Of a stretch of 64,000 nt of DNA, positions 42,454-50,915 are shown piece by piece. Made by a program: the position numbers and the translations under genes. The DNA is from Paenibacillus tepidiphilus (GTDB lineage Bacteria; Bacillota; Bacilli; Paenibacillales; Paenibacillaceae). Each line of letters begins with the position of its first letter. The stretch's first letter is position 1. A model generated the notes under the pieces. The model saw nothing but the letters and a program-made list of their open reading frames with translations. It ran no database searches and was not told where the DNA came from. The stretch spans positions 1-64,000 of the forward strand of contig NZ_VWRQ01000001.1 of the NCBI RefSeq assembly GCF_008635795.1, read 5' to 3'.

Positions 42454-43329
42454 TTGCGCACTTTTAAAAAGGTCTACATCGAGATAACAAGCGTCTGCAA
42501 CCTCGCCTGCAGCTTTTGTCCGCCGACGGAGCGTACCAAGAACTTTATGAAGCCGGAGACCTTCAGCGGCATTCTGGATCAGGTCAAGCCGCATACGGAT
42601 CACATCTATCTGCATGTAAAAGGTGAGCCGCTGCTGCACCCGCGGGTCTCCGAGCTGCTGGATATCGCCCACGACAAGGGCCTCAAGGTGAACATTACCA
42701 CGAACGGAACACTGATCCATAAAGCCGGACCGAAGCTTCTCGGCAAGCCCGCGCTGCGGCAGATGAATTTCTCGCTGCACAGCTTCGACGGGCATGAGGG
42801 CTCGGAGAACCGCGAGGGATATCTGCGGGAGATTATCGCTTTTGCGCAGGAGGCTTCGGCGCAGGGTGTGCTGATCTCCTTCCGGCTGTGGAATCTGACG
42901 CAGGACAACATGACCAATCTGGAGCGGCAGCGCAACCGCGAGACGCTGGCGGTGCTGGAGGAAGCCTTCGGGCTCGATTACCGGATCGAGGAGAAGGTGG
43001 TTCCAGGCAGCGGGGTGCGCATCGCGCCGAAGATATACATTAACCAGGACCATGAGTTCAGATGGCCCGCGCTGAGCGAGCCGGAGGATGACGGCAAGGG
43101 CTTCTGCCACGCGCTGCGCAGCCAGGCTGCGGTGCTGGTGGACGGCACGGTTGTGCCGTGCTGCCTGGACGGCGAGGGGGTCATCGGCCTCGGCAATCTG
43201 CATGAGACGCCGTTCTCGCAGATCGTAGAGGGCGAGCGGGCGAACGCTTTGGTGTACGGCTTCTCCCGGAGGGAAGCCGTGGAAGAGCTGTGCCGCAAAT
43301 GCGGGTACCGCCAGCGGTTCGGCGCGTGA
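42454..43329 (+). CDS. radical SAM/SPASM-type protein
   Basis: The 291-residue protein has the [4Fe-4S] motif C15-x3-C19-x2-C22 (SVCNLACSFC) and a C-terminal cysteine-rich region (HALRSQ...VVPCCLDGEG...EELCRKCGY) of SPASM/twitch type that can hold a second cluster. Radical SAM proteins of this layout modify peptides, sugars or RNA. There is no precursor-peptide gene close by. TTG start with GGGAGG about 10 nt upstream. It follows the oxidoreductase by 24 bp and precedes, after a repeat-filled spacer, a large methyltransferase. Confidence 0.87.
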   Translation: MRTFKKVYIEITSVCNLACSFCPPTERTKNFMKPETFSGILDQVKPHTDHIYLHVKGEPLLHPRVSELLDIAHDKGLKVNITTNGTLIHKAGPKLLGKPALRQMNFSLHSFDGHEGSENREGYLREIIAFAQEASAQGVLISFRLWNLTQDNMTNLERQRNRETLAVLEEAFGLDYRIEEKVVPGSGVRIAPKIYINQDHEFRWPALSEPEDDGKGFCHALRSQAAVLVDGTVVPCCLDGEGVIGLGNLHETPFSQIVEGERANALVYGFSRREAVEELCRKCGYRQRFGA

Positions 43330-43440
43330 AGACAGGGTGCGCTGGTGCGGAGCGGGAAGGGACGGTGCTGGTTCAGCGCGGGCAGGGAAGATATTTGTTG
43401 TTTGAACGTTGCCAGGCCGCTACTGGACTTTTGCAGGAGC

Positions 43441-43704
43441 GCTGCTGGAACACTGTAAAGAGCGCCGCAGGATCACTGTAAAGGCCATTGTAAGATCCTG
43501 TAAGACCACTGTAAGACCCTGTAAGACCACCGTCAGGGCCAATGTAAAGACCAATGTAAAGACCACTGCAAGATCGCTGTAGGACCGCTGTAAGACCGCT
43601 GTAAGACCGCTTTAAGACTACTGTAAAGACCAATGTAAGACCATTGCAAGACCACTGCAAGACCATTGCAGGGCCACCACAGACCACCGCAGGACCGTCA
43701 TTAA
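43441..43704. repeat. minisatellite of about 24 units, 10-12 bp each
   Basis: Degenerate tandem units with consensus CTGTAAGACC(A/G), most often 11 bp. They fill the spacer between the radical SAM and methyltransferase genes. Both strands read as open over parts of it because the unit rarely makes stops, but no frame has a ribosome site. The rest of the spacer (43330-43440 and 43705-43818) shows nothing recognisable. Confidence 0.9.
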
Positions 43705-43818
43705 GATAGCGCCGGTATTTCCGGACTTTGTATGATAGCAAGCATCCTTCCGGAGCTTGCTATTTGTTTCATATATAGGTGGATTATAGAGCAGATATTG
43801 TACCCGGGAGGCAGGTAA

Positions 43819-46377
43819 ATGCTGAAATCGTTGCAGGTAATAGAAGCGTACCGGCGGAGAGAAGCGCGGGGAGAAACGCCTGGAGTGGCTGTACCTTGGC
43901 TGGCTTATATCGCGTCGGCTGAGCAGCCGGTCGTCAATCTGGAGCGGGTAGAGTCGCTGCGGGAGCTGGATACCCATAATCCGGTGCTCGATTATGTCGA
44001 GCGAAGTCTGCGGCTGCTGGATAGTCTGCCGCTGTCGTACTGGATTAAGGAGCTGGCCGAAGAGACGCTCGTCTGGTCAGAGACGGCCAAAGGCGGCAGT
44101 GCACGGCAGCGCCGAAGCTGGCAGCGGGAGGGCATCAACACCTTCGCCCACAATATCGGCTCGGCCGAGTTATATCGGCGGCATGTGCTGGGAGGACCGG
44201 CGCACGGGTCTGATGGCAGCGCAGGCGCGCCACATGGAGACCGTTCCGTCCGGCAGGAGCCAGTGGTAGAGCGGGACACGGGCCTTGGCGGTGCGCCACA
44301 TGGAGACCGTTCTGTTAGGCAGGAGCCGGTGGTAAAGCGGGACACGGACCTTGGCGGTGCGCCAGCGGAGCCGCTTCGCGAACCGGCCGCCGAACTGGCC
44401 GGACGGGAGCGGATCATCCACCGGCTGATCGGAACGCACGGCCTGATCGGCCAGCAGATCCGCGGCGAGGTGCCGCCCGAGGTCAACCGCCCGCTGGCGG
44501 CGCTGGCAGAGGAGGGGCTGCTCACGCCGGAGGAGCTGGAGCGCCTGCTCATGGCGCTCAATCAGTGCATCATCGCCGCCGTCGCGCCGGAGCTGTGGCG
44601 GCAGGTTCAGCCGGAAGTGCAGCGGCTGATCGCGGCGGTAGCCGGCGGCGGCATCCAGCCGGTGCCGCTGCAGGAGCGGCTGCGCCGGATGCGCACCGGT
44701 CCGGCCGCGCGGGGCGAGGACTTCTCCGCCGAGTGGGTCCGGCTGGCAGTGGAGGGCTTCCGGCCCGATTGGCTTGAGCCGCTGTCGTCCGCAACCTTCT
44801 GGTATGCGGAGTCGGCGCTGCAGACCTTCTCGCTGGAGCAGTTCCTGAAGGTGATGCTGCTGATTGCCGGGGATTCAGAACATACCCCCGGCGAGGGGCC
44901 TAAGCATATCAGCTTCGCGGAAGTGATGAACTCCATCTATTATGACTATCGCGGCGTCAAGAAGATCAATGTCTATAAGAAGCGGATCATCGAAAAGTAT
45001 TTGTCGGAGCTGAGCTGGGAGGAGCTGGGCCGGAGCAGACGGGACTCGCAAGGATCGTTGGCTGAGCCGGAATTGCCAGGAGCGGGGGAAGTGCAGGAAT
45101 TGCAGGCCGCACAGCATAGGCAAGGCGCACTTGACGTGCAGGAAGTGCAGGGAGTGCAGGGTGTACAGGATGGGCAGATAGTGCAGGAAATGCACGTCCA
45201 AGCAGCACAGCATAGGCAAGGCGCACATAACGTGCATGAAGTGCAGGCTGCACAGCGCGGACAAGGTGCATATGAAGTACAGGAAATGCAGGCCGCACAG
45301 CACAGGCACACCATGCAGGCCGCACCGAACCCGCATCTGACGCACCGGCTGCAGCGGCAGCCGGAGCTGCCGGATACGCTCTTCTTCGATTTCGTGTTCT
45401 CGCCGGCGGCCGAGAAGCTGATTGAATTCTGCATCGAAGCCGAGAAGTCGCCACTGTACGAGCGGGCGGTACTGATGCTGTTCGATCTGTTCGGTCTGCG
45501 CCGCGATGCGTTCGACCGCTTCCACAACGAGGAGACTTACTTGAGCCAGATGAACGGGACAGCCGATTACAAAGCGGTTATTCTGGAGCATATCGCCGGA
45601 ACGAAGGTGCTGGATATCGGTCCGGGCGGCGGAGTGCTGCTCGATCTGATCGAAGAGCGGCTGCCTGGTGTTCAGGCGGTGGGCATCGACATCTCCAGCA
45701 ATGTCATTGAAGCGCTGCAGCAGCGGAAGGCCCGGGAGAAGCGGGGCTGGGAGGTGCTGCAGGGGGATGCGCTGAACCTGAAGGAGCTGGTAACGCCGGG
45801 TTCGGTGGATACAGTGGTATTCTCCTCCATTCTGCATGAGCTATATTCCTACGTGCCATTTAACGGCAGGAAATTCAATCATGAGACCGTGGCGGCGGCA
45901 CTGGTGAGCGCTTATGAAGTGCTTGCGGACAGCGGTGTGATCATCATCCGCGACGGCATTATGACCGAGCCGGAGCATGAGCGGCGGCGTGTGCGGTTTC
46001 TGGAGGAAGACGGGCTCGCTTCACTGGCGCGGTACGCGGAGGATTTTGCCGGACGGCGGATACAGTATGAAGTGATCGGTGAGCAGGAAGTGCTGATGCC
46101 TGTCAACGACGCCATGGAGTTCCTCTATACCTACACTTGGGGAGAAGAAGCGTACGTGCATGAGGTGCAGGAGCAGTTTGGTTACTTCACGCCGGGCAGG
46201 TATAAGAAGTTCATCCAAAGCACGCTCGGTGAAACGGCACAAATCGAGGTATTCCGGCATTATTTGCAGGATGGCTATACCGAAGCGCTCAGGGAGCGGA
46301 TCGTAATTATGGATGATCACGGTGCTGAGGTATCTTTGCCGGACAGCACCTGCTTCATTGTGATCCGCAAAGGCTAG
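43819..46377 (+). CDS. large SAM-dependent methyltransferase with internal repeats
   Basis: The 852-residue protein has a class I methyltransferase core near the C-terminal half (about 565-760; SAM loop KVLDIGPGGGVLLDLIEERL, acid loop GIDIS, motif SSILHELYSY). N-terminal to it are about 540 residues of mostly helical, unassigned sequence. These include two perfect-register 22-residue repeats (136-157 and 158-179, GAPHGDRSVRQEPVV core) and a Gln/Val-rich stretch (about 425-505) of VQEVQ and AAQHRQGA repeats. Both are recent DNA-level expansions inside what looks like linkers. The substrate is unknown. The radical SAM neighbour suggests a shared modification pathway, which is inference only. 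Confidence 0.8.
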   Translation: MLKSLQVIEAYRRREARGETPGVAVPWLAYIASAEQPVVNLERVESLRELDTHNPVLDYVERSLRLLDSLPLSYWIKELAEETLVWSETAKGGSARQRRSWQREGINTFAHNIGSAELYRRHVLGGPAHGSDGSAGAPHGDRSVRQEPVVERDTGLGGAPHGDRSVRQEPVVKRDTDLGGAPAEPLREPAAELAGRERIIHRLIGTHGLIGQQIRGEVPPEVNRPLAALAEEGLLTPEELERLLMALNQCIIAAVAPELWRQVQPEVQRLIAAVAGGGIQPVPLQERLRRMRTGPAARGEDFSAEWVRLAVEGFRPDWLEPLSSATFWYAESALQTFSLEQFLKVMLLIAGDSEHTPGEGPKHISFAEVMNSIYYDYRGVKKINVYKKRIIEKYLSELSWEELGRSRRDSQGSLAEPELPGAGEVQELQAAQHRQGALDVQEVQGVQGVQDGQIVQEMHVQAAQHRQGAHNVHEVQAAQRGQGAYEVQEMQAAQHRHTMQAAPNPHLTHRLQRQPELPDTLFFDFVFSPAAEKLIEFCIEAEKSPLYERAVLMLFDLFGLRRDAFDRFHNEETYLSQMNGTADYKAVILEHIAGTKVLDIGPGGGVLLDLIEERLPGVQAVGIDISSNVIEALQQRKAREKRGWEVLQGDALNLKELVTPGSVDTVVFSSILHELYSYVPFNGRKFNHETVAAALVSAYEVLADSGVIIIRDGIMTEPEHERRRVRFLEEDGLASLARYAEDFAGRRIQYEVIGEQEVLMPVNDAMEFLYTYTWGEEAYVHEVQEQFGYFTPGRYKKFIQSTLGETAQIEVFRHYLQDGYTEALRERIVIMDDHGAEVSLPDSTCFIVIRKG
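44224..44355 (+). repeat. two 66-bp in-frame tandem repeats in the methyltransferase gene
   Basis: Units 44224-44289 and 44290-44355 differ at only a few bases, and a GGTGCGCCA start of a third unit follows. The length is a multiple of three, so the frame is kept. Confidence 0.88.
45093..45330 (+). repeat. CAG-rich VQ/AQHRQGA repeat block in the methyltransferase gene
   Basis: GTGCAGGAA-type triplets and GCACAGCATAGGCAAGGCGCA units recur 3-5 times in frame, coding residues 425-505. Confidence 0.8.
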
Positions 46378-46513
46378 GGTGGCAGGTGTGAGTCACGTCA
46401 GTGGGGTAACTCCGGCAAAACTATTGATTTGTCCAAAAAACTGATGACTATATACGTGTAACTCGATAATGACATCAGGTTGATCGGCTAATACTACGTC
46501 GCGCTTGATCTTT

Positions 46514-46696
46514 AATTGCACTTTGTACAGCTAAAACGCCTGAATTTCTGCAAGCAGCTGGTTTAAGTGTAGTTCGTACAATTATAAGGGCGCCTAAAGC
46601 CTGTTTTAGCCGATTCCGGCAGAAATAGATGTACAAAGTACAACTATAGGGTACAAACATGACTTTTCGCTGTTTTTAGTTGTACAGAATACAACT
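46514..46696. repeat. four-site F-F-R-R array D (GTACA family)
   Basis: Four copies of a 20-bp motif (consensus AGTTGTATTTTGTACAACTA): forward at 46514-46533 and 46565-46584, reverse at 46626-46645 and 46677-46696. Distances are 51, 61 and 51 bp, total 183 bp. The same length and spacing recur in array E (57339). The motif is unrelated to that of arrays A-C but the geometry is nearly the same. The 136 bp before the array hold nothing recognised. Confidence 0.9.
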
Positions 46697-46743
46697 ATCC
46701 TGTCCGGCGGGATCAAAGCGGCTTATTACTGGACTATCTAACA

Positions 46744-46825
46744 GCCTGAAGCTCCCTGCCTGAAGCTCCCTGCCTGAAGCTCCTGCCTGAAGCTTCCCGC
46801 CTTTGAGGCCGGGATGGCTTCAGGC
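46744..46825 (+). repeat. 14-bp tandem repeat forming a hairpin arm
   Basis: GCCTGAAGCTCCCT occurs at 46744 and 46758, shortened at 46772, and a fourth unit starts at 46785. The last unit pairs with GGCTTCAGGC (46816-46825) through an inner CCCGCC/GGCCGGG stem, so the first three are spare copies of the 5' arm. It could be a weak terminator of the methyltransferase transcript (TTGTTG follows). The 235 bp after it to the next gene show nothing recognised. Confidence 0.75.
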
Positions 46826-47060
46826 TTGTTGTGTACCGATGCCCAAGCTGTGAAAGTGCATACCGTCTACCCGTTCAGCTCATCGTCTACCGCAGTGGTT
46901 ACGCTGCATAACTCCGCCGGTAATGACACAGCAGCTATAATGGGCCGCTCTACCCGATCCTTTGATATTACGTTAAGATGAATAGAGCGTAGAAGCCAAT
47001 GCAAAGGCCGTTCCGGCGGATAAGGGAATTGGCGATTATGGGAGCTGGAGGCAAACTGAC

Positions 47061-47753
47061 GTGAAGGAGACACATTACAAAGTACTCGTAGTAGAAGATG
47101 ATGGCGAGATTAACCGGCTGCTGTGCCGTATGCTTACGGCCGAAGGGTTAACGGCTGTTCCGGCCTTTTCGGGCAGTGAGGCTGAGCTGAGGCTGTCGCT
47201 TGAAGCCTATCAGCTGGTGCTGCTGGATCTGATGCTGCCGGGCATCGCCGGAGAGGCGCTGATAACACGAATCCGTGAGCAGTCCACCGTTCCAATCATT
47301 GTGATCTCTGCAAAAAGCACGCTCCAGGATAAAGTAAGCCTGCTGCGTCTGGGTGCGGATGACTATATCACGAAGCCTTTTGACCAGGAGGAGGTCATGG
47401 CCAGAGTGCAGGCACAGCTCCGCCGTCTTGAGTATGCGCCAGTGCCTGAACCTGATGAGGGGACCGTACGACTGCGCAATCTGGTGATGGACAAGAACCG
47501 GAGGGAAGTAACGCTGAATCAAGAGCAGCTGGCTTTGACGAAATATGAGTTTGAGATTCTGGCGCTGCTCCTGTCGAGGCCTGACCATATCTTTTCCAAA
47601 AGCGAGCTGTACCGGAAGATCTGGCAGGGAACCTACCTCGGCGACGATAACACCATTAATGTACATATCAGCAATCTGCGGGCCAAATTCGCTGCGGTAA
47701 CGGAAGAGGAGTATATCCGCACCGTCTGGGGAATCGGGTTCAAGCTTGTATAA
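47061..47753 (+). CDS. OmpR-family response regulator of a detoxification module
   Basis: The 230-residue regulator has receiver phospho-acceptor D56 (LVLLDLMLPG), K in ITKPF, and a winged-helix domain (about 130-228, LTKYEFEILALLLSRPDHIFSKSEL...INVHISNLRAKF). GTG start with GGAGG 10 nt upstream. It is followed by an ABC ATPase, permease and kinase, the order seen in lantibiotic- or bacitracin-response modules. Direct repeats at 47772-47791 in front of the ABC genes are its likely binding site. Confidence 0.94.
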   Translation: MKETHYKVLVVEDDGEINRLLCRMLTAEGLTAVPAFSGSEAELRLSLEAYQLVLLDLMLPGIAGEALITRIREQSTVPIIVISAKSTLQDKVSLLRLGADDYITKPFDQEEVMARVQAQLRRLEYAPVPEPDEGTVRLRNLVMDKNRREVTLNQEQLALTKYEFEILALLLSRPDHIFSKSELYRKIWQGTYLGDDNTINVHISNLRAKFAAVTEEEYIRTVWGIGFKLV

Positions 47754-47771
47754 GTATATCCGCAAGCTTCT

Positions 47772-47799
47772 TTAAGGTTTCTTAAGGTTTCGCTTAAAG
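47772..47799 (+). promoter_or_regulatory. direct-repeat operator with promoter for the ABC exporter
   Basis: TTAAGGTTTC is repeated without gap (47772-47781, 47782-47791), directly followed by GCTTAAAGC. TTAAAG (47794-47799) may be the -35, with TATACA (47818-47823) as the -10 at 18 bp. Ten-bp tandem repeats touching the -35 are the classic layout for activation by an OmpR-type regulator. Confidence 0.65.
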
Positions 47800-47857
47800 C
47801 TTATTAATAGCAGACTTTATACAATGGGATTATCACACGGCAAGGGAGTCTTAAGCG

Positions 47858-48781
47858 ATGATGCATTGTATACTGGAGATTGAGGCACTTGGCAAAACCT
47901 ACAAGAATGTCCATGCGCTTCAGGATATTCAGCTGAGTATTGCAGCAGGCGATATTGCTGCGGTCATCGGCAAGAATGGCGCGGGCAAAACCACCCTGTT
48001 CAAATGTGTAACCGAGCAGGTCTTCCCGACTTCGGGTACCATTAGGCTTTACGGAAAAAGCGATGCCGCCGGAATAAGAAGGCAGCGCAGTAAAATCGGG
48101 GCGATGATTGAAGAGCCGGCTTTCTTTCCGGATTTCACAGCCAGGCAGAACCTGGAGTATTTCCGCCAGCAGCGGGGGATTGCCGGTAAAGAGGCGGTGG
48201 ACCGGGCCCTTAAGGATGTTAACCTGCTGGATACAGGAAGCAAGAAATTCAAAGACTTCTCGCTGGGGATGAAGCAGCGTCTGGGACTGGCGCTGGCCCT
48301 GATGTCGCATCCGGCCCTGCTGATTCTGGATGAGCCGACCAATGGACTTGATCCGGAAGGGAAAGCGGAGATCCGGGAGCTTCTGAAGACCTTGAACGTA
48401 GAGAAGAAGGTGACAATCCTGATCTCCAGCCATGTGCTGTCGGAGCTGCAGAGTGTGGCTACCCGTTATATTTTTATGGACCGGGGGCGGATCGTGGAGC
48501 AGCTGACGGCAGAGGAGCTGCTGAACAAGACCCGGAAAGCCGTTGAACTCGTTGTGGATGACAGCGGCAGAGCGGCGACGGTTCTCGAGCAGCATTTCCC
48601 GGATATCCCTTACCGGATTCTCCCGGGCAACCGTATCCGGCTGTCCGGCGGTACCGACAGGACGGAAGCATTGAACCGGACGCTATACAGCTGCGGAGTC
48701 GGCGTGCGTTCCATTGCTGTCACGGGAGAGGACCTGGAAGAGTACTATCTGGGTCTGCTGGGAGGTGAGCGGCATGCTTAA
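47858..48781 (+). CDS. ABC transporter ATPase, peptide-antibiotic type
   Basis: The 307-residue ATPase has Walker A GKNGAGKTT, signature FSLGMKQRLGLALAL, Walker B LLILDEPTNGLD and H-loop SSHVLSEL. A C-terminal extension of about 90 residues follows, as in BcrA/lantibiotic-immunity ATPases. With the permease whose start overlaps its stop by 8 bp it should form an exporter or immunity transporter. Two ATGs at 47858 and 47861; no strong ribosome site (AAGGGAG at about 12 nt). Confidence 0.92.
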   Translation: MMHCILEIEALGKTYKNVHALQDIQLSIAAGDIAAVIGKNGAGKTTLFKCVTEQVFPTSGTIRLYGKSDAAGIRRQRSKIGAMIEEPAFFPDFTARQNLEYFRQQRGIAGKEAVDRALKDVNLLDTGSKKFKDFSLGMKQRLGLALALMSHPALLILDEPTNGLDPEGKAEIRELLKTLNVEKKVTILISSHVLSELQSVATRYIFMDRGRIVEQLTAEELLNKTRKAVELVVDDSGRAATVLEQHFPDIPYRILPGNRIRLSGGTDRTEALNRTLYSCGVGVRSIAVTGEDLEEYYLGLLGGERHA

Positions 48782-49511
48782 TCTGATGAAGAGTGAGCAG
48801 TACCGTTTTGTCCGGACACGGAATTATTATTTCACCGCGCTGCTCTACACGCTGCTGATGGCCGGGGCGGCAGTTGTTCTGTATATCTTCCAGCAGTCGG
48901 AGCCCGGGTTCCGTTACGGCAATGAGCGTTTCTTTTATAACAATGTTCTGGCCATGATGCCGGTGGTATTTGTTCTGCTCTTTACCTTCCCGGTGATTCT
49001 GATGGGCGACCATAAGCAGGTGTTTAAAAATATAGCAGCATACGGCTACAGCAGACAGCGTATTTATACAGCCAAGCTGCTGGTTACACTGGCCGGGTTT
49101 CTGTTATTCGCGCTTGCCTTGACTGGGGTGTCGGTGCTGCTTGGAACGGGCTTGCTGATCCGCAGCCATGAGCACGCACTTGCGGATTACAGCAGGAGCC
49201 TGCTTGGCGTGCTGCCCGTAATGATTGCCGGAATCACAACCTACTATAGTCTGGCGGCGGTCATGAAGAAGAATACACAGATCATCACAGCCTATGTACT
49301 GATCTATTTCCTGCCCCATTACGTTCTGAATGCCCTGCAAGGCAGATTTGCCTGGGCAAAGTGGCTCTACAGCCATAATCCCGTCTATTATTTGTTCAAT
49401 CTGTATAACGAACCGTCTTATCCTGCCTGGGAGCCTTGGGCGTCCGGTGCAGTGTACACGCTGTTCTTTTGCGGAATCGGACTTTATTTGTTCAACAAAG
49501 AAGAATTCTGA
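48774..49511 (+). CDS. ABC-2 type permease
   Basis: The 245-residue membrane protein has six predicted TM helices (first about 17-38 YYFTALLYTLLMAGAAVVLYIF) and the QYRFVRTRN cytoplasmic lead typical of lantibiotic immunity/bacitracin export permeases. The ATG at 48774 overlaps the ATPase stop and has GGAGGTGAG upstream, so it is translationally coupled. Confidence 0.88.
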   Translation: MLNLMKSEQYRFVRTRNYYFTALLYTLLMAGAAVVLYIFQQSEPGFRYGNERFFYNNVLAMMPVVFVLLFTFPVILMGDHKQVFKNIAAYGYSRQRIYTAKLLVTLAGFLLFALALTGVSVLLGTGLLIRSHEHALADYSRSLLGVLPVMIAGITTYYSLAAVMKKNTQIITAYVLIYFLPHYVLNALQGRFAWAKWLYSHNPVYYLFNLYNEPSYPAWEPWASGAVYTLFFCGIGLYLFNKEEF

Positions 49512-49553
49512 TTACAGCTGCTGCAAAGCGGGTCTTTAGGAGGGAGGAGACGA

Positions 49554-50456
49554 ATGCATCCGGCTATTTCAATTCTTACGATTCTGGCAGCCGTCTTCCT
49601 GCTGATTGCCTATCTGCTGCAGCGGCACAGCATCAATCAAGTAAGAAGGCAACTCGCGGATGCGGACGCTCTTCCTGTACAGCATCGCCATATCAAGCTG
49701 CCTTTGCCGGGGCGTGAAGTAGAGCAACTGGTGGTGGCCGTTAACAGGCAGCTTGAGCAGCGCAGGCAGGAGCAGGTGCTTCATGATGCGAGAGAGCTTG
49801 CCATCAAAGAGGAGATCGCGAACCTTTCACATGATCTGCGCACTCCGCTTACCTCGCTGCAGGGCTATGCCAATCTGCTGAAGAATCCGGCGGTTCCGGC
49901 AGCCGAGCGGGAGGAGTATCTGGACATTATTTTGCATAAGCTGGCCGTTATGAACAATATCGTGGAATCCTTTTACGAGCTGTCCAGTATGGATTCCGGG
50001 GATTACCCGCTGAACAGGCAGCCGCTTTATTTGTACAGTCTGCTGAGCGAGGTAATTCTCGCGTTCCATACGGATCTGGTGCAGAAGAACATTGAAGTCC
50101 GGCTCCATCTGGATGAGAGCGTGAAGATCACCCCGCTGGATGAAAAAGCGATGATCCGCATCTTCTCCAATGTGCTGCAGAATGTGCTCCGTTACGGTAA
50201 AAGCAGGCTGACCATCTCCTTGTTTACAGAAGCAGATAGGGTGAAGATCGTGTTCGCGAACGATACGGAGCAGATCCGCGCGCAGGATGTGCCCAGGCTG
50301 TTCGAGCGGACCTACACAAGCGATCCTTCGAGGTCAAGCGGCCAGCTGGGGCTGGGCCTCTCCATTGTGAAGCAGCTGGTGGAGAAGCAGGGAGGCAGCC
50401 TTGGCGCCGCATTTGTTGACGGGGAGTTTCAGATGGTCTTTACGTTCGGGGAATAG
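49554..50456 (+). CDS. short sensor histidine kinase of the ABC module
   Basis: The 300-residue kinase has a single N-terminal TM helix (about 3-23) and almost no outside part, then a HAMP-less linker, phosphoacceptor H93 in NLSHDLRTPLTSLQG, and an ATPase domain (IFSNVLQNVLRYG, GQLGLGLSIVKQL). Lacking an extracellular sensor, it probably senses the activity of the neighbouring transporter or an in-membrane signal, as described for intramembrane-sensing kinases of antibiotic modules. GGAGGGAGGAG precedes the ATG. Confidence 0.92.
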   Translation: MHPAISILTILAAVFLLIAYLLQRHSINQVRRQLADADALPVQHRHIKLPLPGREVEQLVVAVNRQLEQRRQEQVLHDARELAIKEEIANLSHDLRTPLTSLQGYANLLKNPAVPAAEREEYLDIILHKLAVMNNIVESFYELSSMDSGDYPLNRQPLYLYSLLSEVILAFHTDLVQKNIEVRLHLDESVKITPLDEKAMIRIFSNVLQNVLRYGKSRLTISLFTEADRVKIVFANDTEQIRAQDVPRLFERTYTSDPSRSSGQLGLGLSIVKQLVEKQGGSLGAAFVDGEFQMVFTFGE

Positions 50457-50495
50457 GGGGAGTTTGCAATTGTAGGAGTTATAGCGTCCCCCTTA

Positions 50496-50552
50496 AAGCT
50501 ATCCGGTGGAAAGCTCGCATCGGAAGCATAAGCTGTGACCGGATGTTAACTG
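50496..50552. repeat. G module, degenerate copy 3
   Basis: AAAGCT...GGAAGCAT(A/C)...CTGTGACCG...TTAACTG follows the same order as 57172-57214 (AAAGCT, GCGAAGCAC, CTGTCATCG, TTAAGCTG). It sits on the outer side of array C as copy 1 does for array B. Confidence 0.45.
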
Positions 50553-50622
50553 TTCAGGACTTCTCAGGACTTCGCCGTAACCAAGGCTAATCCTCATTTT
50601 AAACCTAAACGCTCATAACAAA

Positions 50623-50808
50623 TAGTTCGATTATCGCACACTAATTTTGCCTTTTTCACGGGTTTCAGTAATCTTATTCGATTATCGCCACTTATTTTGG
50701 GCGATCTTGATGTATTTACTTGTTTTCACTCATAATAAGTGGCGGAAATCCAACTAGACTCGTGATCAACCCCGTTATAGGTAGAATTAAGTGGCGATTT
50801 TCCAATTA
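50623..50808. repeat. four-site F-F-R-R array C (CGCCACTTA family)
   Basis: Forward at 50623-50643 and 50674-50694, reverse at 50736-50756 and 50788-50808. Distances are 51, 62 and 52 bp, total 186 bp. The spacers match array B on the opposite strand. Located between convergent genes. Confidence 0.9.
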
Positions 50809-50813
50809 GTGCA

Positions 50814-50906
50814 TTGACCAAATCAAATCTAAGGATGATATGCTCAGACATCTCCAGTCCTTATTCGCAAGTTAGATGGTGCATAGCTACAATTTTATGC
50901 GGTCAA
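50814..50906. repeat. 93-bp element with TTGACC/GGTCAA ends, copy 2
   Basis: Homologous to 15903-16001 in the same orientation. Here it lies right of the array, whereas copy 1 lies left of array A, so it is a separate module. Confidence 0.7.
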
Positions 50907-50915
50907 CGTACTAAG

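Noticed and set aside
43373..43741. Minus-strand frame of 122 codons with an 11-residue repeat
   Set aside because: It is the translation of the 11-bp minisatellite (33 bp is 11 codons), with no ribosome site.
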